DNA of 64,000 bases. Origin: Branchipolynoe longqiensis. Its lineage: Eukaryota > Annelida > Polychaeta > Phyllodocida > Polynoidae. Each line of letters begins with the position of its first letter. Position 1 is the first letter of the stretch. Positions 10,601 through 19,590 of the stretch are shown here, in pieces. The notes under the pieces are model-generated. The model saw only the letters and a list, made by a program, of their open reading frames with translations. It had not been told where the DNA came from and made no database searches. The stretch is taken from assembly GCA_030323885.1 (NCBI GenBank), contig CM059198.1:75291045-75355044 (forward strand), given 5' to 3'. A program made the position numbers and the translations under genes.

Positions 10601-13600
10601 GAACTGTAAGTCTTTTAATGCTTACAATTACATGCATACAGGCCGTGCACTTACATATTTGCACATACACAGGGTAGGTTCAACAACTATACAGCACGTA
10701 GCTTTATGGCCGTCCCAAGATCACCCCCTCAACCTCCCACCACCCCTGGATCCCCCCCCCATCCACCCCCACCCCACCCACACACACTCTCTAAGGTGGC
10801 AGTCCAGGAATAGGTGCCGTGGAGCTATTCCTGTTATAAGTCCACATAAGCCGGTGATGTCAGATCTCAGCACCAGCACACGGATTATTGATAGGGTTGG
10901 CTTTGTGGGAGAGGCCAAGCTGTAGTATGCTAATGCCAAGTACACACCTACCATTTACGATTCGCGCACTAAAACTCGTGACTCGACCCGACCCGCTTAA
11001 AACTGAAAATGGGCCGATTCATTTTTCAAATCGCGAATCGCAATCGTAAGGAAGCAGTTTTAGCCCTAAAAGTGAGTTTTAAGTCGTGAATCGCAATCGG
11101 TAGGTGTGCTAGGGGAGTGCACACCTCACGACTTTTGGGGAGTTTTTGATCGTATACGGTAGGTGGGTGCGGAAAAACGGTAGGTGTGTACCTAGCATTA
11201 TAGACCGGGCGTGGTTTCCGAATCGGTACAGTGCAGGCCTCGTGTGCGGGAGATCGGGAGTTCGGTTCCCGGTCGAGTCAAGCCAATGACTTATACAATA
11301 GATACTTCCTAGCTTGGCGCTCTGAGATAAATATATTAAAATGATTGTTATAAATTACCTTACTTTAGTTTGAAGTAATTTATATTTTAAATGGCTAACT
11401 TGAGAGATATTTTAAGTGCAAACATGTGGAATTAATGTTGGCAAGCGCAGCAAAACTCTGACACCATAGGCTTCTGCAGTAACAGGTTCTGTTAAATCGC
11501 CTCAGTATTCCCTTCTATGTGGCGACAAATGTATAATAAGTGCACAAGTATCTAAGTTAGATAGGTCAAATCAAATCTAGATGATTGTTTTGGATTTAAA
11601 ATGTTGATCTTTCCATCGGACTATGCAGCTTTAAAGAATTATATTTGAAATGAATTATTTAACTATTTCATTAAAGTAGGACATTTCAAATGAATTATTT
11701 ACTTACTTTATTACATCAGAACATTGAGTTATTGACCCATTCTATTAGATCTGGACATTTGAAGTCAGATATTTACCTACTCTGTCTAAAAAAAAACTAA
11801 AAACATTCTAATTGAGTTATTTCCCAATTCCATGAAAGGATCACTTTTAAAGTGAGTTATTTTCAATTAAACGCTCACACTGTCTTTTCAGGTTCCCCTG
11901 TTTCCATGGATACCGGTAATTGCCTTATTCTCTGGAATGTACATGATGTCGTCCCTAGCCGCTGTTACCTGGTTACGGCTTGCTGTGTGGATAACTATAG
12001 GTAGGTATGATTACAATCTGCGCATAGAACCAAACAGTGGTTTAAGTTTTATTGTCATTCTGATCACTACTCCTCTGTTAATCGGTGCTGCCAATGTGCG
12101 TCATCATACTCCACTGATTCTTCTCCATGTATTTTTACTTGATGATTTATACAGCCTATCATGGATAAGTCTGAATGGACTTGTTTTCACCATTAGACAG
12201 TTTGTCGATAGAAATCCCAAGCCTACACTTTTACCGACCCTAGGGATATTTAACCTCCCACACAACCTAGACATAGTATGAGAGCAACTGGCCTCTGATG
12301 ATGCTGTAAGTTATACACAGCGGTGGAAATCCAAATTGGCAGAGGTGGGGGCACAAGGAATCGAACCACTGACCTTCAGATTCGGAGTTAGACCTAAAAA
12401 CAGTCAGACACTCTAACCACTCCGCAACAGGAACACCCTGTATGGGTTGTTAATAGCATGTTTTTGTGCCTAGTGTCTACATTTCATATTAATTTTGTTG
12501 GTTTTTACTAAGTTTGGTCACTTCAACCAGATTGGCATCCATTTTGAGTCACGTAACCATGACTGTTGTTAACTCCACCATTAGATAGCACCACCGATAT
12601 GGTTTACTGCATAATGGTAGAGATGGATTCTCCCAGATGGCAGCACTATTTTGAAACGGGACCTTGCATGTATCCGGAATATAGCAGAGAACGTAGATAT
12701 ATCCATGGTCTCTGAATATAGACATAGACCGTGAATATATATATATAATGACAGTTCAACAGAATATTGGTCCTGGGATCGATGCAGAGCCTAGCTTTAG
12801 GGCTCAGTCACACCTTACCGGATAGAAAACGGATAGAAAACGGACACTGTCCGGTGAAATACGTCAATGTCCGTTTTATATATGGTACGCATCCGGTGTG
12901 TCCATTATCTGTCCGGTGGTGTATGGTGGTAAGTTTTGAACATGCACAAAACTTGTACTGGACACCACCGGACTGATGTGTATGGTTGGTGTCCTTTTTA
13001 ACTTAAGTCAGTTTAGTCCATTTTGTCTGGTTCATGTCCGTTACCCATCCATTACGTCTCCAGTTTGCTTCATGCAGAGTCCGCTGACAGTGTTGTGGGA
13101 ATTCGGTCAGTATATGTTTCTGGCGCATCCGTGACAGTCCGGTATGTGTCCGATTGATGTTCAGTCCGTCGGTTTGACATTCGGTTGTCCTCCGGTTATC
13201 ATCCAGTTATCGTCCGGTGGCTATCCATTCATGTCCGTTTCATGTCCATTCGTCCAGTGCCAATTGACCCGATAGCACAACATTTCGACACATTTTGATA
13301 CATTATGATACATTTTGATATTGAACACCACCGGACTAGACAATTCTTTGTCCGGTTTATGTCCGTTGCTCAATCCTGTAAGGTGTGACAGGCACTTAAG
13401 CCTGAGAGGTGTGGGCACTTGGTCACAAGCTCACCCTGAGGCCTGTGTTGGAGGCTCGGAAATACATAGATGAAGTATCCGAATCCGGTATGAATCAACT
13501 GTAAATAAAAGGTGGAGCTCCTGGTTCCTGCACCCACTGTTTATCTATATTGCAGTAGAGTTGATGAAATGAGAGAGAATGCAAAAACAACAAAAAACAA

Positions 13601-14741
13601 AGATGGCGGCAAATGAATGCTCTCAAATCGACTTTTAAAGTCTATTATAGTATTAATGTACATGATTTCCTAATATAAATTATTCACCTCAAAATTAGCA
13701 GGCGACAATAGATAACTATTTGAACAATGTATTAGCATATTAGATTGCAAAATCACATGGTTACTTCCATAAGCCTGCCTTCTGACACTTTTTCTAATGG
13801 GTTCTATAGCAGCCCTGTCACAGAGACAGTGCTGTGGGAGTGACTATGAAATACCTGTCCTTTCAGCGAGGGTTATTCACGTGACCATAAATAGATGAAC
13901 CATGGCCTGCTATAAATAAATGACCGACCACCCTATGTTAAGACTTTCCTGCCGTGACCTAGGTTACGTGGTCAAGGAGTGGACGTAGACATATGTGTTA
14001 TCTGACCTAGTTACATAGTTAGGCGCTGTAGCTGACCTAATTACATAGTTATATGTGGTATCTCACATAGTCGGATTTGCTGTATGACCTAATTACATAG
14101 CTAGACGTGTTATCTGGCCCATTTACATAGCTATATTGTTATCTGATCTAATAACCATATATGTGTTGTTTGACCTAATTACATAGATATGTGTAATCTG
14201 ACCCAATTATATAATTTTGTTATCTAACGTAATTACATAGTTATATGTGATACATCCTCCAGAATGATTTATTCTAATTTACAGTTTCATTTTCATTAAT
14301 TTTATTTCTGTTTCTAAAAGTGCCTTTTGCTTTCTATGTTTGACCTAATTACATAGTCATTTGTGTCACCTGACATAATTAATAGCTAGGTGTGTTACCT
14401 GACCTAATTGCATGGTTGTGTGTGTTATCTGACCTAATACATAGTTATATTTTATCTAACGTAATTACATAGTTATACGTAATACATCCCCCGGAGAGAT
14501 ATATTCTAATTCATATAGTTTCATTTTCATTTAGTTTATTTCTTTTACAAAAAGTGCCTTTTGCTTTCCAGGTTTGATCATGTACTTCACGTATGGAATA
14601 CGAAACAGTGTCATGGCTAAGAGGGAGGGATTCGCGGATATGGACCAGTTCCCAGTGAGTGACGACAGCACGAGCACTGTGTACCCGCACTACGGCAAAC
14701 AGGACCCAGAAACAACGACAGAAGTGAGCGTGAATAAATGA
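4650..14741 (+). CDS. Cationic amino acid transporter (CAT/SLC7 family), three coding exons 4650-6272, 11892-12000, 14572-14741
   Basis: Joined, the exons encode 633 residues (family about 620-660) with roughly 14 expected membrane segments: a plasma-membrane permease of the CAT branch of the APC superfamily, which typically carries arginine, lysine and ornithine. Landmarks are GIGHMIGSGIYVVTG (about 46-60), IPKTGTCYVYVYLVGGEL, GWNLLLDY, GGFLPFGVSGTVTGMGMLFFAYLGFDAVATASEETKNP split over two membrane segments, MPRGVYALANDGFLF, and the CAT-specific C-terminal domain beginning FKVPLFPWIPV across the exon 1/2 junction and ending TYGIRNS. Splice sites read AAG|GTAAGA, TTTTCAG|GTT, ATAG|GTAGGT and TTTCCAG|GTT; phases are 0 and 1 and the frame is kept. 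The start has a good context (aagATGG). Without splicing the first frame runs on to 6443 into a SINE. Oddities: glutamine 91 where functional CATs carry glutamate (CYAQF versus CY-x-EF), and 541 codons in one GC-rich exon. I cannot assign a CAT1-4 orthologue. Confidence 0.93.
6395..6698 (+). mobile_element. SINE-1 copy in transporter intron 1
   Basis: The tRNA-like head 'gacgcgatggccgaatgag' is at the left and the body 'gactggttagctcagtgtca', 'gggatatcaggtcatggtg' and 'ctataaagtcgccatgag' follows, so it is on the plus strand. It starts 120 bp after the exon 1 donor. Its duplicate lies at 24624-24927. Confidence 0.8.
6699..7036. repeat. Interspersed repeat family E, with TA-rich end
   Basis: The segment 'ctctataatctattatggga' through 'ggagtgtcc'-type sequence, 'ctcctggccaccc' and 'ggtcactactgctg' matches, in reverse orientation, 57690-57910, and part of it resembles 58260-58560. 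I cannot name the family. It recurs in the second duplication unit at about 24930-25266. Confidence 0.55.
7380..7462. repeat. TA/TATACA microsatellite
   Basis: Imperfect 'tatatatacata' repeat; the Tyr/Ile-rich frames over it are artefacts. The stretch 7037-7380 holds G-rich sequence but nothing I recognise. Duplicate at about 25622-25703. Confidence 0.85.
7570..7887 (-). mobile_element. SINE-1 copy, minus strand
   Basis: It begins with the element's 3' end ('ttttacatcctagcaacatc') and ends with the complement of the tRNA-like head ('gactcgaccgggaaccgaac', 'taggccactgcgccc'). It is nearly full length. Duplicate at about 25811-26128. The interval 7888-8356 after it holds AT-rich sequence with a short SINE-1 scrap near 8090-8150 and no gene. 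Confidence 0.82.
8357..8687 (-). mobile_element. SINE-1 copy, minus strand, full length
   Basis: This is the best preserved copy, from 'ggagttttacatcctggcaa' to 'ccgattcggccaccgc'. The reverse complement of its right end carries a box A-like 'tggccgaatcggtagagc' and a box B-like 'agttcagttcccgg', consistent with a tRNA-derived RNA polymerase III promoter. Duplicate at about 26598-26928. Confidence 0.85.
8799..9156 (+). mobile_element. SINE-1 copy, plus strand
   Basis: Head 'acgggatagccgaatggg', body through 'gtcccggat'-type sequence to 'ttagatgttgctaggacg', then an 'aacaacaacaac' tail at 9141-9156. Duplicate at about 27040-27397. A G run at 9196-9213 is 18 bp here and 10 bp in the duplicate. 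A further SINE-1 scrap lies at 9316-9365. Confidence 0.82.
9505..9920. mobile_element. SINE-1 head interrupted by MITE-A remnants
   Basis: A SINE head ('gcggtgggcgaatcggtaaa') at about 9515 runs directly into MITE-A sequence ('cggtacacacctccc', 'gacttaaaactcagtttta'). A second MITE-A end ('cctggtacacacctcccgta') starts at 9703. This looks like two overlapping or rearranged MITE-A copies. Duplicate at about 27745-28151. Confidence 0.6.
9925..10558. repeat. Minisatellite in two inverted arms, (CCCTCTTCCATTCC)n then (GGAATGGAAGAGGG)n
   Basis: From 9925 to 10285 the plus strand repeats 'ccctcttccattcc'; from 10298 to 10556 it repeats the complement, 'gaatggaagaggggg' and variants 'gaatgcaagaggggg' and 'gaatggatgagggg'. 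The two arms could pair as one long hairpin about a centre near 10290. The overlapping long frames on both strands are artefacts of the repeat. Duplicate at about 28156-28789. The interval 10560-10930 holds nothing recognised. Confidence 0.9.
10934..11197. mobile_element. MITE-A copy in transporter intron 1
   Basis: A 264-bp element with inverted ends 'tgccaagtacacaccta' and the complement of 'taggtgtgtacctagca'. Internal words include 'cgactcgacccgacccgctt' and 'gagttttaagtcgtgaatcg'. It is the same family as 54546-54809 and 59947-60221. Duplicate at 29166-29429. Confidence 0.8.
11205..11320 (+). mobile_element. SINE-1 head fragment
   Basis: It carries the tRNA-like part ('gtttccgaatcggtacag', 'gggagttcggttcccggtcg') and about 40 bp of body, then breaks off. 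Duplicate at about 29437-29552. Confidence 0.7.
11330..11638 (-). mobile_element. MITE-B copy, partial
   Basis: Its right end is 'catcggactatgcagct' followed by TTAA, the complement of the family end 'agctgcatagtccgatg'. The interior shares 'cttctgcagtaacaggttct' and 'gtatctaagttagatagg' with the copies at 18269 and 55441. The left end is missing. Duplicate at about 29562-29870. The interval 11640-11890 is AT-rich intron with weak internal repetition. Confidence 0.65.
11892..12000 (+). CDS. Transporter exon 2
   Basis: This 109-bp exon encodes the segment starting VPLFPWIPVIALFSG and ending TWLRLAVWITI, the diagnostic CAT C-terminal membrane region. A pyrimidine-rich acceptor ('ctgtcttttcag') precedes it and 'gtaggt' follows. 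It ends in phase 1; exon 3 supplies the other two bases of a glycine codon. Confidence 0.92.
12001..12300 (+). other. Start of intron 2, open in the frame of exon 2
   Basis: Past the donor site, the exon 2 frame stays open for 93 more codons to a TGA at 12279-12281. The added sequence is fairly hydrophobic. I treat it as intron, because exon 3 gives the family-typical C-terminus. Confidence 0.4.
12328..12432 (-). mobile_element. tRNA-like sequence, probably a SINE head
   Basis: On the minus strand it reads 'tgttgcggagtggttagagt' (box A-like) and 'gtcagtggttcgattcctt' (box B-like). An acceptor stem does not pair convincingly, so I do not call it a tRNA gene. Duplicate at about 30560-30664. 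The interval 12433-12790 holds nothing recognised. Confidence 0.5.
12800..13396. mobile_element. Putative foldback element with internal TCCGGT/GTCCG words
   Basis: Outer ends are inverted: 'cagtcacaccttaccgg' at the left and the complement of 'ctgtaaggtgtgacagg' at the right. The interior is dense in 'gtccggt', 'atgtccgt' and 'accggac' in both orientations and has no convincing open frame. It lies in intron 2. Duplicate at about 31032-31628. Confidence 0.6.
13540..13860 (+). repeat. Repeat F, direct member of an inverted pair
   Basis: It shares 'tctatctatattg'-like, 'aagatggcggcaaatg', 'atttgaacaatgtattag' and 'ccttctgacactttttct' with the reverse complement of 16180-16455. Duplicate at about 31772-32094. 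Confidence 0.7.
13965..14505. repeat. Intron 2 minisatellite (GACCTAATTACATAGTTATATGTGTTATCT)n
   Basis: It has about a dozen diverged units of roughly 30-40 bp. They are interrupted at about 14253-14333 by a second copy of the exon 3 acceptor region. Duplicate at about 32199-32739. Confidence 0.8.
14253..14345 (+). pseudogene. Duplicated 3' splice region with mutated AG
   Basis: The segment 'tacatcctccagaatgattt' ... 'aaaagtgccttttgctttct' ... 'atgtttgacc' matches 14488-14580, which carries the real acceptor ('gctttccag|gtttgatc'). In this upstream copy the AG reads AT ('gctttctatgtttgacc'), so it should not splice. Confidence 0.65.
14572..14741 (+). CDS. Transporter exon 3 and stop codon
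   Basis: It encodes LIMYFTYGIRNSV, the last membrane segment, then a hydrophilic tail rich in Ser, Thr and Asp that ends EVSVNK. The last codons are AAT AAA TGA, so an AATAAA hexamer overlaps the stop. The exon end is also the first unit of a 63-bp tandem repeat. Confidence 0.9.
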
Positions 14742-15110
14742 GACTATGCGCATCTCAGTAGCGTCTCTAAATAGACAATGACAGAAATGAGCATGAATAA
14801 ATGAGACTATGCGCATCTCAGTAGCGTCTCTAAATAGACAACGACAGAAATGAGCGTGAATAGATGAGACTATGCGCATCTCAGTAGCGTCTCTAAATAG
14901 ACTATGACACAAATGAGCGTGAATAAATGAGACTATGCGCATCTCAGTAGTGTCTCTAAATAGACAACAATGGAATAGAGCGTGAATTAATTAGACAACC
15001 CACGTCTCAGTGGTGTCTGTAAATAGACAACAATGGAAGTGAGCATGAATAGATGAGACAATGCATCTCACTCTCAGTAGTGTCTGTAATTGTAAATAAT
15101 GTCCTACAGG
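14710..15110 (+). repeat. 63-bp tandem repeat across the stop codon and 3' UTR, about 6 units
   Basis: The starts of the 'gaagtgagcgtgaataaatg' word fall at 14721, 14784, 14847, 14910, 14973 and 15036, exactly 63 bp apart. The first unit contains the last codons and the stop; units 2 and 4 keep AATAAA. Each unit has GAGAC and GTCTC arms about 18 bp apart. Duplicate at about 32945-33345. Confidence 0.92.
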
Positions 15111-15289
15111 GGGAATAAACTGCCGTTAAGTCTGGAAGTGGAACAAACACCATGCATCACCTGTAATCAAAGAGAACCAAACTCATAGAGATTTAATGCT
15201 AGTTTTGCGGCGTAATCACGGCAACCTACATGTTTCCGCTGATGTTACTTACTGCCACTCCCAATGGAAAAGTAAATATGGTTTGTTTA

Positions 15290-16115
15290 TTTAGGTTCAC
15301 TTAGGTTCACTTAGGTCCACATAGTTCCACATAGGTTCACTTAGGTCCACATTGGTCCACATAGGTCCACGTTGGTCCACTTTGGTCCACGTTGGTCCAC
15401 TTTGGTCCACTTAGGTTGACTTGGGTTGATTTGGGTCCACCTTGGTCCACTTAGGTTCATTAGGTCCACTTTGGTCCACTTAGGTTCACTTTGGTCCACA
15501 TTGGTCCACTTTCATCCACGTTGGTCCAATTAGGTTCACTTAGGTCCACTTAGGTCCACTTAAGTCCACTTAGGCTCACTTAGGTCCACTTTAGTCCACA
15601 TAGGTCCACTTTGGTCTGCGTTGGTCCACATTGGTCCACTTAGGTTCACTTTGGTTCACATTGGTCCACTTTGGTCCATTTTGGTCCGCTTATGTTCACT
15701 TAGGTCCACTGAAGTCCACTTTGGTTCACTTGGGTCCACTTTGGGCCACATTGTTCCATACTGGTCCACTTAGGTTCACTTAGGTTCACTTAGGTCCACT
15801 TTGGTCCACTTAGGTTCACGTTGGTCCACATTGGTCCATGTTGGTCCACTTAGGTCCACTTAGGTCCACTTAAGTCCACTTAGGTTCACTTGGGTCCACT
15901 TTAGTCCACTTAGGTCCACTTTGTTCCACGTTGGTCCACATTGGTCCACATTGGTCCACATTGGTCCACTTAGGTTCACTTTGGTCCACTTAGGTTCATT
16001 GGGTCCACGTTGGTCCATGTTGGTCCACTTGGGTCCACGTTGGTCCACTTAGGTTCACTTGGGTCCACTTTGGTCTATTGTGGTTCACTTTGGTTCACTT
16101 AGGTGTATTTAGGTC
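15290..16115. repeat. 10-bp minisatellite (TTAGGTCCAC)n, about 80 units
   Basis: Units read TTAGGTCCAC, TTTGGTCCAC, ATTGGTCCAC, GTTGGTCCAC and TTAGGTTCAC. The minus-strand frame at 15860-16048 is only a translation of the repeat. Confidence 0.93.
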
Positions 16116-16179
16116 ATTAGACCGCTTTCCAAATCATTGGTTGGTGAACGTGGAATGATATCATTGCTTGACTTAGGTA

Positions 16180-16490
16180 CTGTCGCAGCCCTGTCTCTGA
16201 TAGGGCTGCCAAACAACCCACTAGAAAAAGTGTCAGAAGGCTGGGTAAAGGAAATAGCCAAATGATTTTACAATCTAATCTGATCAATATATTGTTCAAA
16301 TACGCTACTTTTGGAGTGAAGAATATCTTATATCGCGAAGTTTAACGTAACTTAAAATTCTATTGAGAATATTCAGTGGCTGCCATTTTCTTCGAGGTTT
16401 GTTCATTCTCTCGCAGTTCGGCAACTTTATGTCAATATAGATAGACACTGCGCACTGGAACAAGGACCACAGCTTGTTTATAATTGATTC
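16180..16490 (-). repeat. Repeat F, inverted member
   Basis: It is the reverse complement of 13540-13860 with moderate divergence. Together they flank exon 3 and both minisatellites. Duplicate at about 34404-34714. The interval 16490-17100 is AT-rich with nothing recognised except a 'gaggcgctttgcc' scrap near 16650. Confidence 0.7.
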
Positions 16491-17109
16491 ATACCAAGGC
16501 AAATTTAGCTCGGATTTAGATTAAGATTAAGATTGATTTATTTCCACATGATCATTGTACATACACTCTAATATGTATGTATCATGTATCATTTATGTAA
16601 TGTTTCACATGAAATAGGAGAAAGCAGATGTACTTACTTATACTTATGAGGCGCTTTGCCCAGTTAAAAATAGCACATATACATTGCTAATACAATAAAA
16701 AAAATTAAAAAATGTTAATTGAAAGTAGAAAGTATATTACCTTTAATAGTGTAAATGACATTTCATTGTTTATATTCTAGACTACTATGTATTTTCACTC
16801 TGGTAAAGCTTAAAGATTTTCTTTTTTATACATTCGTTGAAACATATATATGTTCTTTGAACATTTAATATTATTATCAAGTGAATTCCATATTTCTATA
16901 CCATATATACGTGGTTGTCATTAAACGTGGTTGTCATTCACCACCTATCCTGGGTGGGGGAGGGGGGGAATGTTTTATTTAGGTTAGCCTGGTCTGTGTG
17001 ACATGAGATCACAGCCGCTTCAAGCTTTATATACAAAACCTTGATCCCTGCAATAGATAGCCACCATTCAAACGCGCTAATATTCAGGGCATCCCCATCC
17101 CGGTGTAGG

Positions 17110-17850
17110 ACGTTCAAAACAATACCCCGTTGAAAACACTGTGGTAGTGTTTTCAACCTAAGTACAAAACACTATGGTAGTGTTTACAACACTACCCCTC
17201 CGTACATCCAAAACACTACCCAAGTTCAAAACACTATCAAAACATGGCAGTTGGGGCTGTAAGTGTAATACCATACTATTTGGTTTGGTTATTGGGAGTT
17301 TTATGTCCTGGGAACACCTAAGGTCATATCAGGATCTACATACTAGTAGTATACGGTGATAGCACTGTGGCGTCTGCACCACGCATTAGTATACGCTGAG
17401 GGTGCTTGGGCGATTTTGGCACGTATTAGTAGTATACGGTGATAGCACTGTGGCATCTGCACCACGTATTAGTATACCCTGATGGTGCTGCGGCAACTGC
17501 ACCATGTATTAGACTACGCTGATTGTGCTGCGGTGTTTGATTGTTTGTTTGTTGTTGTTTTACGTCCTAGCAAACATCTGTGATCATCTCAGAACGGGTA
17601 CTGACTTGTGACAGTGCACAGTCATGGCAACTTTATAGTGGTGCCCCACTGGGAGACTAGGCTGCCAGCACCATGAGAGTAGTGTTTTGTACTTAAGTTC
17701 AAAACACTTCAGGATAGTGTTTCGAGCATGGCCATGGTAGTGTTTTGAACCTACCTTTAACTAAGTTGAAAACACTACCATAGTGTTTTGAACCTAGGTT
17801 GAAAACACTACCATAGTGTTGTTGTAGGGTAGTGTTTTGAACTTACTATA
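17110..17850. repeat. GTAGTGTTTTG / CAAAACACTAC motif clusters around a 47-bp tandem repeat and SINE-1 scraps
   Basis: Two clusters (17110-17245 and 17680-17850) hold about a dozen copies of the 11-bp word in both orientations, often as back-to-back palindromes. Between them lie two truncated minus-strand SINE-1 pieces (17279-17335, 17540-17680) and four to five units of about 47 bp ('tagtatacgctgatggtgct' type, 17340-17530). Duplicate at about 35334-36074. The interval 17850-18265 holds nothing recognised. Confidence 0.75.
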
Positions 17851-18268
17851 CCGGCTCAGGAGGCTGTTCCACACACCAGTCACTCTCAGTGGTCACAAAA
17901 GAGTTGCCTTCGGTGGATTTTGGTTCTTCTCGTGTGATCTGCATTTGTGTTTAGTTCCACTTGTCAACAGAGAGTCGTCTCACAATAGTCTTTTTGTGAC
18001 AGTTGCTGATTCTTGCATATTTATTTCCTGGGTTTAAGATTACTGTCAGACTGGTCCCAAACAGTGTGTGGAGGGGAGAAGGGAAATCTTTCCCCAACCA
18101 TCCAAGATTATTCATGATCATAAATTATTCATGTGACCTCTGGGTGGCTCAGCTAGTCAGAGTGGGAGTGGGTGGCAGTAGGCAGCTGTCACTTTGCTCA
18201 CGATGAGTCTATATGTGGACATTTAAGGCTACGACTACTGCTGCTGCATATTGTTGGCCACCGATTAA

Positions 18269-18628
18269 TTAAAGCTGCATAGTCCGATGAAGCATCACAT
18301 TTGTTAAACCAAAACTATGATCTAGATTTGATCCTACATATCTAACTTAGATACTGATGCACTTATTAAGCATTCGTTGCCCCATAGAAGGGAATACTGA
18401 GTCGATTTAATAGAATCTGTTACTGCAGAAGCCTATGGTGTCAGGGTTTTGGTGTGCTTGCCAAAATTAATTTAGTATGTTTGCACTTCAAATATCTCCA
18501 AAGTTAGCCATTTAAAAGTTGCTTCAATGTTGGTCCAAACTAAAGTAAGGTAAATTATAACGGTCAACCTAATATATTTATCTTAGAAAATGACAGAAAC
18601 TCAAAACCATCGGACTATACAACTTTAA
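18269..18628 (+). mobile_element. MITE-B copy, complete, TTAA-flanked
   Basis: Inverted ends are 'agctgcatagtccgatg' and the complement of 'catcggactatacaact', each flanked by TTAA. About 360 bp, with no coding capacity. Duplicate at about 36493-36853. Confidence 0.78.
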
Positions 18629-18659
18629 TGTCAATATTTATACTTTTATCAATAATCTT

Positions 18660-19015
18660 CAGGAACAGAAGATTCAATACAGCACTGGCCCGTGTTGGTC
18701 AGTCTGCTTTGACTTGTCTGACTGACTCGTGATATTCCATATATGCAGTATGCGGTACGCGAATATGAATGTGACATAAAATGGAAAACGTGTAAATACA
18801 ATAAATTTGTCCGACTGCGAATGCAATTTGTGTAGACGGCAAACTGGATCGCTCCATGTAGCAATTGCCACAACTGTGGACCGAGTGTGCCATTTCCAAT
18901 ACAAACAGCGGAAAGTCACCGCATACCTGGGACACATTCACATTTGCATTCTCATTCGCATACCACATGCTGTGTATATGGAATCCCAGCGCTACACATT
19001 ACAGTTAAAGTGTTG
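18660..19015. repeat. Foldback element
   Basis: The left arm ('gatattccatatatgcagta', 'gaatatgaatgtgac') is complementary, with mismatches, to the right arm ('cacattcacatttgcattc', 'gctgtgtatatggaatc'). No recognised product. Duplicate at about 36885-37240. Confidence 0.6.
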
Positions 19016-19590
19016 TGTAATTACCTGAACTTTGATTTTAAGATGAAGATTCAGAATGATTTATTCATTTTTTCATCATTTTTTCCCCCATGGTTTTGTT
19101 TGTATGGTCTCCATAGAATGATCTAAGTCAATGATTCCAAAATAACATAGTCCTTTTCTTAGAGAGTGCGCGGGGAAGGGAGTTCAATATGGAGTCAGAG
19201 TGGGCGGGGTTAATTCACTTCATGGTTGTGATGAAATCATGTTGCATCATAATTAAAGCTGCACAATTCGGTAAAAAGCATCAAATTTTCAAAACCTAAA
19301 CACCTATCTCCATTTGATTCGACATTTCCAACTTAAAAACAGAGCACTCATTAAGCATTTATTGAAGTTTGGTGTTCCTGTACCATGCTTGAAAATTGGT
19401 CCACAAAGCCTATGTTCAGTATTTGGTGGGCGTACCAGAATGTTGTGTGAGAATATATTTGCTTCAAAGATCTCCAAAGACAACCATTTAAAATAAAATT
19501 TACTTCAAACCTTTTTATTTTATTTTTTCTTGTTTTATTTAACGACGCCTTTAGAGCACATTGATTTTTATCATCGGCTATTGGATATCA

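Noticed and set aside
12328..12432. tRNA gene on the minus strand
   Set aside because: Box-like words are present, but I could not form a convincing acceptor stem; it is more likely a tRNA-derived repeat.
14511..14942. Minus-strand 143-codon frame with repeated MRIVSFIHAHFC phrases
   Set aside because: It is the translation of the 63-bp tandem repeat in the transporter 3' UTR; repetition alone explains it.
18649..19126. Several overlapping short frames on both strands
   Set aside because: They overlap a foldback repeat and have no motif; the mirror-like frames follow from the inverted arms.
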